Positions 1 through 9,989 of a stretch of DNA of 64,000 nucleotides are shown here, in pieces. The stretch is taken from positions 1,922,001 to 1,986,000 of the forward strand of contig KV748193.1 in the NCBI GenBank assembly GCA_001692895.1, written 5' to 3'. The position numbers were made by a program, and so were the translations under genes. The stretch is from Cenococcum geophilum 1.58 (Eukaryota; Ascomycota; Dothideomycetes; Gloniales; Gloniaceae). Numbering within the stretch: the stretch's first letter is position 1; the number at the start of each line of letters is the position of its first letter. The notes under the pieces were generated by a model, which made no database searches, had not been told where the DNA came from, and saw only the letters and a program-made list of their open reading frames with translations.

Positions 1-465
1 CGTTTGTGGGTGTTCGCTGGCTGGTTATTCAAACGGTCGTCGTCTGGTTCTGGTAACGGTCGTCTGCTAGTTCTGGCGACGGTCGTCTTAGTTTCTGGCG
101 ACGGTCATCTGGTTCTGGCGACGGTCATCTAGTTCTGGCGACGTTCGTCTAGTTCTGGCGACGGTCCGTGGTTCTGGCGACGGTCTAGTTCTGGCGACGG
201 TCGTCTGGTTCTGGCGACCGGTCGTCTGGTTCTGGCAACGGTCGTCTGGTTCTTGGCAACGGTCGTCTGGTTCTGGCAACGGTCGTCTGGTTCTGGCGAC
301 GGTCATCTGGTTCTGGCGACGGTCATCTGGTTCTGGCGACGTTCGTCTAGTTCTGGCGACGGTCGTCTAGTTTCTGGCGACGGTCGTGGTTCTGGCGACG
401 GTCATCTAGTTCTGGCGACGGTCGTCTAGTTCTGGCGACGGTCGTCTAGTTCTGGCAACGGTCCT
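1..465. repeat. 20-bp minisatellite, un-RIPped
   Basis: About 20 imperfect tandem copies of a 20-bp unit close to GGTCGTCTGGTTCTGGCGAC, with 1-2 base indels between copies. The unit length is not a multiple of three, so the open frame on the minus strand (about 88-306, Thr-Arg-Pro rich) is by-product. The tract keeps CpG, CpA and TpG and is GC-balanced, unlike the DNA after about 1.1 kb. A few more units recur at about 800-860. Confidence 0.9.
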
Positions 466-531
466 CTCCTACCTGCCTACCTGCCTGCCTACCTAACTTG
501 TCTGCCTACCTACTTGTTTGTCTACCTACCT

Positions 532-569
<38 letters not shown>

Positions 570-570
570 C
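466..570. repeat. CCTG/CCTA microsatellite
   Basis: Tetranucleotide tract. CCTG and CCTA units alternate irregularly up to about 534, then a nearly pure CCTG run extends to 570. The open frame starting at 518 is only this repeat translated (Cys-Leu-Pro-Ala). Confidence 0.9.
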
Positions 571-959
571 GTCAGTGTCTGGTTTAATTCGGGGGAGGAG
601 TCGGCCTGATCGAAGGCTCTTATTGATTCGAAATCGTTTCTCTATAGCCGTTCGCTGGCTGTACATTCAAACGGTAGTCGTCTTGGGGTGCCTCCCTAGG
701 AAGTCTTGATTCGATTCGGTAAACGGCCGATATTAAAGCTCTGGTTCAATTCGATCGATCAATTAATTGAATCGTTCGTGGGTGTTTGCTGGCTGGTCGT
801 TCGAACGGTCGTCGTCTGGTTCTGGCGACGGTTGTCTGGTTCTAGCGACGGTCCTCTGCTGGCTGCCGTTCCAGTGCCTCCTAAGGTAGGGAGGATGTAA
901 GGAAGGGTAAAAAATAAGGTGGCTGCAAAGGGGGTAACTTGGCGGAGGCACGTGCGGGG
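571..959. other. Spacer with partial copies of the window start
   Basis: No gene seen. Two stretches (about 645-690 and 772-870) repeat the sequence at 1-60, with the shared core GTGGGTGTT-GCTGGCTGG followed by CAAACGGT or CGAACGGT. A short motif GTGCCTCC follows near 690 and near 870. This suggests a higher-order unit of several hundred bases containing the minisatellite. Base composition is unlike the RIPped remainder. Confidence 0.6.
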
Positions 960-1082
960 ACCCGATGTAGAGCTTCGTGTAGAGCCTCCGTACGCAGAGC
1001 TTCGCGCAGAGCCTCGTGCAGAGCCTCTATACGTAGAGCTTCGTGTAGAGCTTCGTGTAGAGCTTCGTGTAGAGCCTCTTGA
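960..1082. repeat. 12-bp tandem repeat (GTAGAGCTTCGT)
   Basis: About ten 12-bp units alternate between GTAGAGCTTCGT and GCAGAGCCTCGT types. It lies just before the sharp drop in GC content near 1085. Confidence 0.85.
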
Positions 1083-1139
1083 GCATATAACTTAAAAATA
1101 ATATATTATATTACCTTAATTGTATATTAAGGAATATAT

Positions 1140-1305
1140 AAGTTGGTTAACTGCGTGTTATTTAACTTTTAAATATGTCAAGTTGGTCAATTGTAGGTCA
1201 ATTGTAGGTCAATTGCGTGTTATTTAACTTTTAAATATGTCAAGTTGGTCAACTGCGTGTTATTTAACTTTTGAATGTGTCAAGTTGGTCAACTGCATGT
1301 CAATT
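1140..1305. repeat. 40-bp tandem repeat beside pogo relic
   Basis: Three full units and one partial unit starting AAGTTGGTCAACTGCGTG, at 1140, 1180, 1242 and 1282. The second unit is 22 bp longer because of two extra 11-bp AATTGTAGGTC insertions. Each unit holds the near-palindrome AGTTGGTCAACT. Its place beside the transposase relic's 3' side makes subterminal transposase-binding repeats possible, but this is inference. Confidence 0.75.
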
Positions 1306-1339
1306 ACGCGAAACGCGCTTAACAAAGTCGACTTGAAAC

Positions 1340-2965
1340 CCAGCCTGCGAATATTTTCCCGATGAAGGCTCTGGCCGCCTTATGGCGTCCTAAAGAAGCT
1401 GCTTTGTAGTTGCCCGTTCCTTCCTTAGTAATGCACGTGCAGCTTTTAGAGCCTCCTCCTGCTTGCGCTTTTGTACAATTAACCGTATATTTGCTGCGTA
1501 TATAACCCCTCCCTTCTATACAACCTTTCTGTTACTCTTTTAGGGTTGCCGACAAGCTCTAGCAACTGCTTGTGTATTTGCAAGCTCGCGTTCAGCTTAT
1601 AGTTATATATACATATTTGCCGAACTACCTCTTGCGAATTTTATAAAGATATCTATGGCCTCCTTATTATCTTTATATACCTCCTAAGCTAGCGGTAAAA
1701 CTTTCTTTTAAACTATACGTAAAGATCTTAGTATATATAGTATAGATAGTGGCTTATAAGGTAGTAGAGGGGGGAGAGGGTAATAGGACGCGCCTTATGT
1801 ATAGAATTAAGGACGATTTAAGGGTTATAAGGAATAAGGCCTACCTGCCAGAAGGCTAATTTAATTATACTTAATTTAAACATTTAGTAACGAATTAATT
1901 CGATTACGTGGAGGAATTTAACTTTATTAAAGTTGGTGCAGCCTATCCGTATTGCTTGCTTAACTGCCTTACTATAGTGGTGTTTATACGGCTGAAATAT
2001 AACGATATTAAGAGGCTGTAAAAGGTGGCTTATATGCGGAGGTAAGGTAAATAATATAATCTTTTAATTGTCGCAATACTTAATAAACTCCTTCGTAAGA
2101 TAAGAGCCGTAGCTATTAAAAATTAGGAGCCTATATACACCTAGCTAGCGCTAAGAGCTATATATATTAAAGTGCTTAAGCTAATTAAAAGCTAATTCAT
2201 TATTTAAATAGCCTATTTCTAATAGGCCTAATAGATAGTAGTTAGGAAGGGCTAAATTCTTAAACTACTAGTAGAGGAACTGTGCGCCCGTAAGTATAAT
2301 TATAGGTAGTAAATTAACTCCGTTACTACTTATTATTTCTATTATAGTAACTAGCTCGCGATTTATATCTATAAAGATATAAGCTTTTTAATAAGGCTTA
2401 CTTATAATAATTTACTAGTCCTTATTAATACTAACGCGGAATTCTAACTTATTAAAGTTATATATATCCGTAGGTATAACTATATACTTAATTATAACGT
2501 CGCAGTATTAATAAAACCACGCCTTAATATCCTTTGGCTTATATACCGCTATGCGCTTAAGCTCTATTATCTTCTACTTATACTTATAGTACTCTAGGTA
2601 GCGGCTAAGCTAGCGTTTAATAAAGTAAGAGCTAATAGGAGGTAGTAGCTAATCTAGATCTTTATTAGCTTAATCTAAGATCTAATTTACTATAGAACGT
2701 ATTATTAGTAGTTAAGCGGTAGTATATAAGAAATTTAAGTAATTAATATAGCTATAAAGAGCAAGGTCTTAATTATTAGTAAGCCTTTTACCTACTATAG
2801 GCCTCTCGTAACGCGATTAACGTTCTTTCTACTAAGCGCGGAGGCGTGATTTAGGAACACCGTGTCGGCGCGCAGCCTCTGCAACATTAGGCTTGGTAAA
2901 CTCTTAGAGTTCTTTAAGAGCCTCCTAGATCTTATTTTTGACGCGAATATACTTAGTAGTTATAG
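1340..2965 (-). pseudogene. pogo/Fot1-type DDE transposase relic
   Basis: Reading the minus strand, three family landmarks appear in the right order. An N-terminal psq-type helix-turn-helix (about 2910-2820) reads NVAEAARRHGVPKSRLRA, preceded by a Leu/Lys helix. The DDE core holds LLIFNSYGSYLT (about 2130-2093), where the family has a catalytic Asp in LILDGHGSHLT. LPPHISHLLQPL follows (about 2045-2010) with the FQPYKHHYSKA block after it. A basic coiled-coil tail rich in Lys, Arg and Glu (about 1500-1390) ends the protein, as in Fot1-like enzymes. In-frame stops are at former Gln or Trp codons and the second catalytic Asp reads Asn, so it is inactive. Length (about 540 codons) fits the family. 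Terminal inverted repeats were not found. Confidence 0.85.
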
Positions 2966-3003
2966 CGTTAATAATATATAATAAGAATATTGATAGTATT
3001 TAG

Positions 3004-3235
3004 GTGTCTTGGCAAATCTGACGTTGAGGTAGGCTCTACTCGTTGAGCTGGCCGGCACTTACCTCGGTAACGAGGTAAGTGGATCGCGACAGCGGCATGG
3101 GTAGCAGGGGGATGTGACTGATATGTGTGGCTAGCGAAACCCGCTCATGACCGCGCTGCTTAAAGCAAGAAAGGAAGCTTTTGGAAGAACGCGCCACACC
3201 ATAGGTTGTTTTGGTATAGTGTATAATACAATACA
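3004..3235. other. Short GC-rich un-RIPped island
   Basis: About 200 bp of balanced composition between RIPped sequences. It starts TGTCTTGG and runs to about AATACA at 3230, resembling the TG...CA ends of a solo LTR, but no convincing 5-bp target duplication is present. A 66-codon open frame on the minus strand covers it without recognisable features. From 3236 to 3552 only AT-rich DNA is present and I see no gene. Confidence 0.4.
3056..3081. repeat. Perfect 11-bp inverted repeat, 4-nt loop
   Basis: CACTTACCTCG, then GTAA, then CGAGGTAAGTG. It is an exact hairpin within the GC-rich island. It could be a recombination or transposon-end footprint or a protein-binding palindrome; nothing downstream suggests a terminator. 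Confidence 0.7.
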
Positions 3236-3552
3236 CTTAGCTAAGCATATAATACTCTTATAAGCACGCTAAATCCTTGCGCCAAAATACAGAGCATACC
3301 TCGGCATAGAGAAACTTTAAAGTGCATACTTTTTAAAGGCTAAACATCTTCTGTCCTTGGAATTATTCTTTTCTCCTAATAGGGCTATCGTGTTAAAGTA
3401 CCGAAATAAAATAATATGTGGATGGTCGTGGTGGGGTAGGGCTGTAGGCTGATATAGTTCTAGATGCTCTAAAAGGAACGATTAATAGTATAATTAAGAA
3501 CGTCGTATTTTTTTTGTTGTATAATACCTTTATAGAGTAAAATATCTTAAAG

Positions 3553-3752
3553 TGTTAGGAATAGGGCAAATTGCCGCCATGTGAGGCAAATTGCCGTCAC
3601 GTGGGGCAAGTTGCCGTCACGTGTCGCCGCGGCGCTAGCGTGGCGAGGAGCCTTAAGCTCTTCGCCCTTCCTAATAGAAGAAATATATATAATAACAATT
3701 ATTATACTATCTACGAACCGTAGCTACGTGATATTACCTTATAAGTCTAATA
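3553..3752 (+). repeat. Copia 5' LTR
   Basis: Begins TGTTAGG and ends TA (TG...CA originally; the 3' copy still ends CA). It is 200 bp and differs from the 3' LTR at eight positions that I count, all C/T or G/A transitions. The first 72 bp hold three 20-bp direct repeats. GC content is far higher than the internal region. Confidence 0.93.
3565..3624 (+). promoter_or_regulatory. Three 20-bp repeats with CACGTG cores in U3
   Basis: Units at 3565, 3585 and 3605 share the form GGCAAATTGCCGTCACGTGG. Units two and three contain the palindrome CACGTG (3598-3603 and 3618-3623), the core recognised by bHLH factors; unit one has a mutated form. Each unit also holds the inverted pair GGCAA/TTGCC. The array recurs in the 3' LTR at 9245-9304, where one CACGTG is CACATG. 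A role as a repeated upstream activating site of the element is inference. Confidence 0.5.
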
Positions 3753-4059
3753 CTAATTAGTGGTTAACTTTATAGTTATACTATAGAACAGCTAGGTATT
3801 TACTAAGAAGAGATAAGCTACTATATTAGTGCTACTTATACTAAGGGAAGCTGTTTTTTAAGGTTAGAACTAGTCCTAAACCTTAAATAGAACTCTTTTA
3901 TAAATCTAAGGATTTAAAGGCCAGAACTAGTCCTAAGCCTTCCCTAGATTATAGATTCTTGCGTCTATTACGTAAAACAATACACTTTATAAGTCTTCGC
4001 GATTTAAGGCTAAAACTAGTCCTAAGCCCTATAATCGCAAATATATTACGAACGCGTAC

Positions 4060-7000
4060 TAAATAATAATCCCTATACTACTAATATTCCCTTCCTCCGA
4101 AGATATAACTATAGCCACTTTAAATAACTAGAGAGACTCCTTACTACTAGGGGTAGCTATATACGTAAAACTTATTAATAAAGATTAAAATATATTTACC
4201 TTTAATATAATAACCTATACCGTAAAATAAGTTAACGGCTTTTTTTTACACTATATTCTATTCTACCAAGATAGCTACTACGCCGATTTATAGTTATAGG
4301 AATACTTTAGGGAGGATTTTATAGGATAGACCGCCGATACCTAGGCACTTAGTAATATTAATATTATTTAGGATTTTTAAGACTCCCTCTAAAGAAATAG
4401 GGTATATATTATTAAGGACAGTAACCTAATTACTAGTAATATTTACGCCGTTTTTACTAGTATAGAAAAACTAGTATAGACGGAAGTTAAGATTATATAT
4501 TAACTACGGAAACCTAAAACTAACCTATATTCTTTAGAAGGCAACTTTAATTTAAAATAAAACCCCTAGAATACTACTCTCCTACCTAAAGATACTCTCC
4601 TACTTAGAGGTGCTCTTCCTCTACCTTTATTACCTCTAACTTCTCTATCCTAGCCAACCAATAAGCCTTTATCTTAAAAAGTTACGAATCTAATAAAGGT
4701 ATATTTAGACGAAGAGAAGAAGTTTAGAGGAGAATTATATAATATACTTAGAGTAAAACTATAGGTCTTTTATAACTGCTATAATAAGGTTAAAATTTAA
4801 CGCTACTAGTTCTATTATGCTTTCTCTATTATATTAAAGGGACGGGCGGCAATATTCTATTATAACTATATTATAGGTAAAAACTATAGCTTTAATATAA
4901 TGCTTTAGCTTACTAGAGCCTACTTTAAAACTAATAAGAACCGCTAACTCTATATATCTAAATAGCGGGAGACTATATTTTAAAGAGTTATCGCTTTTAA
5001 CCTAATAACAACTTACCTAAAGTATCTTTAACTACTCTTTAATAAACTCTAGAAAATCTAATATAGTTTTACTAAAACCTACTAAAATAAGAATAGTCTA
5101 AGGGACTAGGTTATCTTAGTATGCTATAGCATTCCTAAGTATAACTTAGCGCTATATAAACCTATAGATATATTTAAAGGAGTATATATTAAATTACGCT
5201 CTACTATAGGTACTATAATATAAATATAAGAACCCTAATAATTCTATACTAAAAACCCTATTTAAACCGGGATTCTAAACTAATATAATTATAACTAAAC
5301 TAATTAAATATATAATAGCCGGAGTAGGGGATATAGTAAAGGGTATAATTAACGTTAACTATAAAGCAATTATAGAGGTCCTTGTGGAGGTTTATTTTAG
5401 AATAACTATTAGAAAAAATGCTATATTTATAAAAAGCTAAATTGCTAGTTAAATAGACACTCTCTTAATAAGTAAAAGGAGGTATATAATAAGTTCCGAT
5501 AAAATATAAGAAATATTAAAAATTATAAAGTTACTATAGCCTACTTCTAAAGCTTTTTAGTCTAATATAAAGGTATAGAAGACCTTAAGGATAAGGTTAA
5601 TAAGGCCAAACAGCTCCTTATAGATATAGATATTAAGGACTACTCTCCTAACTAATACTTTATTAAGTATAGTAAGGTAAATAGCATATAAACTGTTGCT
5701 ATCCTTAATAACTAATCTACGTTCCATTCTATTATAAAGTTAGATATCTTTAATAAGCTAAAGGAAAGTTCCGCGTTCTCCTTTAATAATAGATACTTGG
5801 CAAACGTCTTTTATAGTATTATACTAGATATTAAAGCCGCAGGAGTATCTATAGCAAGAAAACCTTAAGTTTAAGCTCTTTAGTAGCTTAATAGCTCTAT
5901 GTAAATTAACTAATTAACAGTAGGCTAATATACAATTTACTTCAGTAAGGGTACTATAATCTTTTTTAGCACAATTAAGGTCCAAACCCTATTAAGATAT
6001 ATTACCTTCTATATTATTTCCGTAAATACCCCATTCCTATTTTATATCTAAGATATAAATAAATTAGGTATTAAGCTTAATAACCTTAAGAACATACTTA
6101 TTTAGGGAGACAATTAGGTACCCGTTATACGCAAGTAGGGTTACCCTTAATTACTCCTCTAATAACCAAAAAGAAGCGTTACTTAGAGTTACTTAACCGA
6201 GTTAGAGCTACGTTAACTACACTATTATTTTAGCCACCTATCCGTTTACTAACTGCTTAGGGTTCTTTAATAAGTAGGTTATAAAGTTAAGGTTAAGGTA
6301 ATTAAGTATCTTATAAAGTACTATTATTACTACTAAATAAACCAGAAATCCCCTAGCCAATTTAAGTTTACCCTTAAAGATAATTATAACTTTAACTTCT
6401 ATATTATTATTAATATTATATATCTTAACGGTAAGCTAGTCCTTTAAGCTATTAACTTATTAACCTCCTTCTAAGCTATACGTTTCTTAAGGGATATATT
6501 AGCTAGAAACACATAGAATACCCTTTAGTTATACTAAATTAATATCTACCTAAGACCCCCTAATTAAATCATTTATAATATAGGAAAGAACTTTTTATCT
6601 ACGAAGTTTTAATAATAGGTAAAAGTAATAGCAATTAAGGTTAAGGAAGTCCCTATTAAGGCATATAACAGTATTAGAAAAGTAGAGCAATACTATACGC
6701 TATTACGCCAAGTATATAAGATTATTTCTTTAGAACTAGAGGACGCTAGTAAAAAAATCATCTTATAGATAGCTATTAAGGCCGTTAATAATTCCGCTAG
6801 CCTAGATAGGCTTATACCTATATTACTAGTCTTTAGCGCCTACCCTTAAATAACTAATAATTCTCTACTATCTCCCTCTATTATATAATAAGCTAAGGCT
6901 ATTTATAAAGTAATAAAGGAGGTATAATATCTATACGCTACGCGCTAGGTTAATAACATACTAGGAATAAGAAATAGCCTAAATACCTTAACTACGCTTA

Positions 7001-9010
7001 ATCTGCCACTCTAATCTAAAGTATAGGTATAGCGTAAAAAGGGAGAATAGTTAGGCCTATATAAACTTATTATAATTAATAGTTAAACTTATACTCTTTA
7101 GATACCCTATAGACCTACTTAATTCCATTTAACCGTTATTAGGCCCTACTATAAAGATAACAGTTTTAAGCCTTTACAGGATACCCCAGAAGATACCCTA
7201 GAAGATGCCCTAGAGAAGAACCATAATTAACATGCCCTAAAAGGCGACTGTAATCCTAATATAATTATAGTAGACGTGCTATAACTATAACGCAGTAGAA
7301 GTCGCCTAAAGGGATTACGAAATTACTAATATCTTATTAATTTTAAAGAGTAATTCGTTGCTACTATAGAGAGTAAAGTTAAGTTATTAATGGCCTTTAT
7401 AATAGCTAAAGAGAAGACTAACTTTAAGCTCGCAAAATAGCTCTAAAAAGAAGGTTATATTATAACTTTAGGAGCTCCTTTCTAAGTATCTAATAAGTAG
7501 GAAATTAACAGTCTTATTATAAGAGAAGTCTTTAAATTTAAGAAGTATAACCCTACTAAGTTCGATGGAATTCGCATCTTTAAGTTAAGAATGGTTAATA
7601 AGATTAAGGGTAAGGCTACTAACGCCCTATTTAAGAAATTAAGGCTTATTATCTAAGGCTATAACAATAATAGTAAGGAGAGAATCCTTATATAATCCCC
7701 TATAATTTAATAAGCTAGTTAGTAAGTTATTATTGTACTAGTTCCCTCCTTAATAAAGAACGGAATAGTAGTTTATTTATAAGATATTACTTAGGCCTAT
7801 ACCCAATTAAAGACGCGCCTTTAGCGCTTAATACTAGCATATCTTCTAGAGTAAATTCGCTACTAATATCCTAAAGATACAATTATAGTTATGCTTAAGC
7901 CACTATATAGAATTACAGAGGTAGGAACTTATTAGTAAGCTACCTATAGTAAGTATTATAAAGAGAAGCTTTTAATAACTACCTCTATATTTAATCCCTG
8001 CTTCCTTATTATAACTATAGAAACTCTATTTAGAATTATTAGCATATAAACTAACGATATAATTATCTTAGGAGATAATTAATTCTTAGCTTTTAAGGAA
8101 GATAAGCTAGTAAAGGCAAATCTTATAATAAAGCTAAAGGAAAGACTTAATATAATAACGCTATTGCTCTTTAATAGATATATCCTTTCCCTAAATAAGG
8201 ACTCTATTACTTTACACCAGAAGGGTTAAGGCAAGAAGATTAACGTTATTAACGTTAATTCCCTAAAGTAAGGATATGTAGAGTAACGCGCTCGCGGAGC
8301 TTATATTACTTTTATTTATTAGCCTAAGGCTTCCTTTAATCTCTTTATTGCCGCTTAATACTAGAAACTAATTAAGGAGGATATCCTTACCCTAAATAAG
8401 CGCCTTTCCTAGCAAATAACCTATCTTAATTAGGGACTACTCTATATATCTATTAATCTTCCCACCGCTAAGCTCTTTATATTTATTAATAGGTTATTTA
8501 TAAATAATAAAGATTTTAGCTCTTAGCTAGGATATAAGATTATTATTATAAATAAATCTACTAAAGAGAATAACTTTATAATCCACGGTAATCTTATCTA
8601 TTAAAGCTTAACTAAAAGTAAGCGCGTTACTTAAAGCGTTCTAGCGTTAGAGATATATAGAATAGTTAGCGAAGTTAACATAGTAATTGCAATTAGAACT
8701 ACCCTTAAGATAATTATAGATTAGCTCAAACTTCCCGCTATTTCTATAATTATATATACTAACTTATATTCCCTTTATAAGTATTTAGTTAAGCTTAGTA
8801 CTATAAAAAAGAAGCGTCTTATAATTAATATTATGGCCCTTTAGTAATCCTATAAGCGTTAAGAACTCTTTAAGATTTAATAGATTAATAGCTAAGATAA
8901 CCTAATAGATGCGATAATAAAGGCAAACCTAAATAAGGCACTAAAGACGTTTATTAATATAAATACTCTATATATACGAGTTAAAGGTTAGGTTAAAAGG
9001 GAGTAGAAGG
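4060..9010 (+). pseudogene. Copia gag-pol polyprotein relic
   Basis: Landmarks in order: a gag zinc-knuckle with KKCYIYKKLNC at about 5413-5445 (the second Cys now Tyr); a retropepsin-like segment around 5935-6150 with the fungal copia block NTPFLFYI; an integrase zinc-binding stretch LHYYFSHLS at about 6215-6245; the RT block from 7540 with KIKGKATNALFKKLRL; and the RT active site now reading TNDIIIL (about 8050-8070), first Asp changed to Asn. The RNase H region is around 8560-8990, ending in VKGWVKRE. Stops throughout are at Gln and Trp codons. The start is not determinable; I place gag from about 4060. It made the RNA-packaging and DNA-synthesis proteins of the element. Confidence 0.88.
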
Positions 9011-9232
9011 ATTCTATAGACCCTAATTCTAAATAGCCAATTAGGATTTTCTATCCCTGGGATAGAAAATCGCTATTTGCTCGCTTACGACTAGCGCCTT
9101 AGCGGCCCACTCGTCTTCGCGTTAACCCCTAACGCCCTTCTTCTTCTTCTTCCTTCCCTTAGCTTTGTACCTTTATATAATAGCAATCTATAAGTGTCTA
9201 TAGATGGCAACTATAAAAAGAAGAGTTGCTAG

Positions 9233-9432
9233 TGTTGGGAATAGGGCAAATTGCCGCCATGTAAGGCAAATTGCCGTCACGTGGGGCAAGTTGCCGTCAC
9301 ATGTCGCCGCGGCGCTAGCGTGGCGAGGAGCCTTAAGCTCTTCGCCCTTCCTAATAGAAGAAATATATACAATAACAATCATCATACTATCTACGAACCG
9401 TAGCTACGTGATATTACCTTGTAAGTCTAACA
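9233..9432 (+). repeat. Copia 3' LTR
   Basis: 200 bp, TGTTGGG...AACA. It carries the same 20-bp triplication (9245-9304) as the 5' LTR. It keeps more C than the 5' copy in its second half. The open frames on both strands here (9188-9464) lie on LTR sequence and are not genes. Confidence 0.93.
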
Positions 9433-9437
9433 TAAAG

Positions 9438-9989
9438 AATAGAAATATATTAACTATAAGTTAATAGAACTGCGGGGGAGAGAGTTAAGTTACCTAAATA
9501 ATAAATTCATTCCGGTATAGGTAGTTTTCCGCTAGGCATAGAGGGCCGTTAACATACTATTTATATATAATTTTAGTAAAGCTCGACGTGTGCGCAGAGT
9601 TATAGTCGCTTGAAGTCAAAGTACCCCTTATATTTTCTAGTACGGTTAGTTTTCCGATATATATAGAGGGACGTTAGTTTCTCTATGTATTACATCTAAC
9701 AATAACGTTATAGCTATTATTAGAGTTGCTAATAAGCAAGTAGGCTTATTAGCTTAGCTTGCTTACTTAATTAGTTATTAATTAAGTGTATATAAATAGT
9801 TAAGTAAGCTAAGCTAGCTTATAAGCTAATATATAAGTATATAGTTTAAGTAAGCTCAGTTAAGGGTCTTAGCTTAGCTTGCTTGCTTAATAGCAAGTCT
9901 AGCTATTATATAAAACGTTAGATATAGGTAATTGGTCGCGTTATTAGCAAAGAGGGACGCGTAAGCCTATATAATTAAATTGCCTATAA
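9438..9989. repeat. AT-rich spacer with inverted and direct repeats
   Basis: No gene seen. A perfect 10-bp inverted repeat GCTAATAAGC / GCTTATTAGC lies at 9728-9737 and 9744-9753. It sits in a wider cluster (9722-9905) of the motif AGCTTAGCTTGCTT in both orientations. A direct repeat of about 35 bp with core AGTTTTCCG...TATAGAGGG occurs near 9520 and again near 9645. The cluster may be the end region of an old DNA transposon. Confidence 0.5.

Larger units (their letters stand above)
3548..9437 (+). mobile_element. Ty1/copia LTR retrotransposon, structurally complete
   Basis: The element spans 3553-9432 (5,880 bp). It has two 200-bp LTRs and a perfect 5-bp target duplication TAAAG (3548-3552 and 9433-9437). 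The internal region reads on the plus strand in copia order: gag, protease, integrase, reverse transcriptase, RNase H. The purine-rich AAAAAGAAGAG just before the 3' LTR is a plausible polypurine tract. The internal region is saturated with RIP and cannot code. The LTRs are much better preserved. Confidence 0.95.

Noticed and set aside
88-306. 72-codon minus-strand frame rich in Thr-Arg-Pro
   Set aside because: It is the 20-bp minisatellite read through; the unit is not a multiple of three and frames shift with each indel.
1-1305. CRISPR array
   Set aside because: Repeats are directly adjacent without unique spacers of constant length, and the genome is fungal.
3004-3235. Second solo LTR
   Set aside because: TG...CA-like ends exist, but the flanking 5-mers do not match.
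9188-9464. Overlapping open frames on both strands
   Set aside because: They lie on the copia 3' LTR, where GC-rich un-RIPped sequence simply lacks stops.
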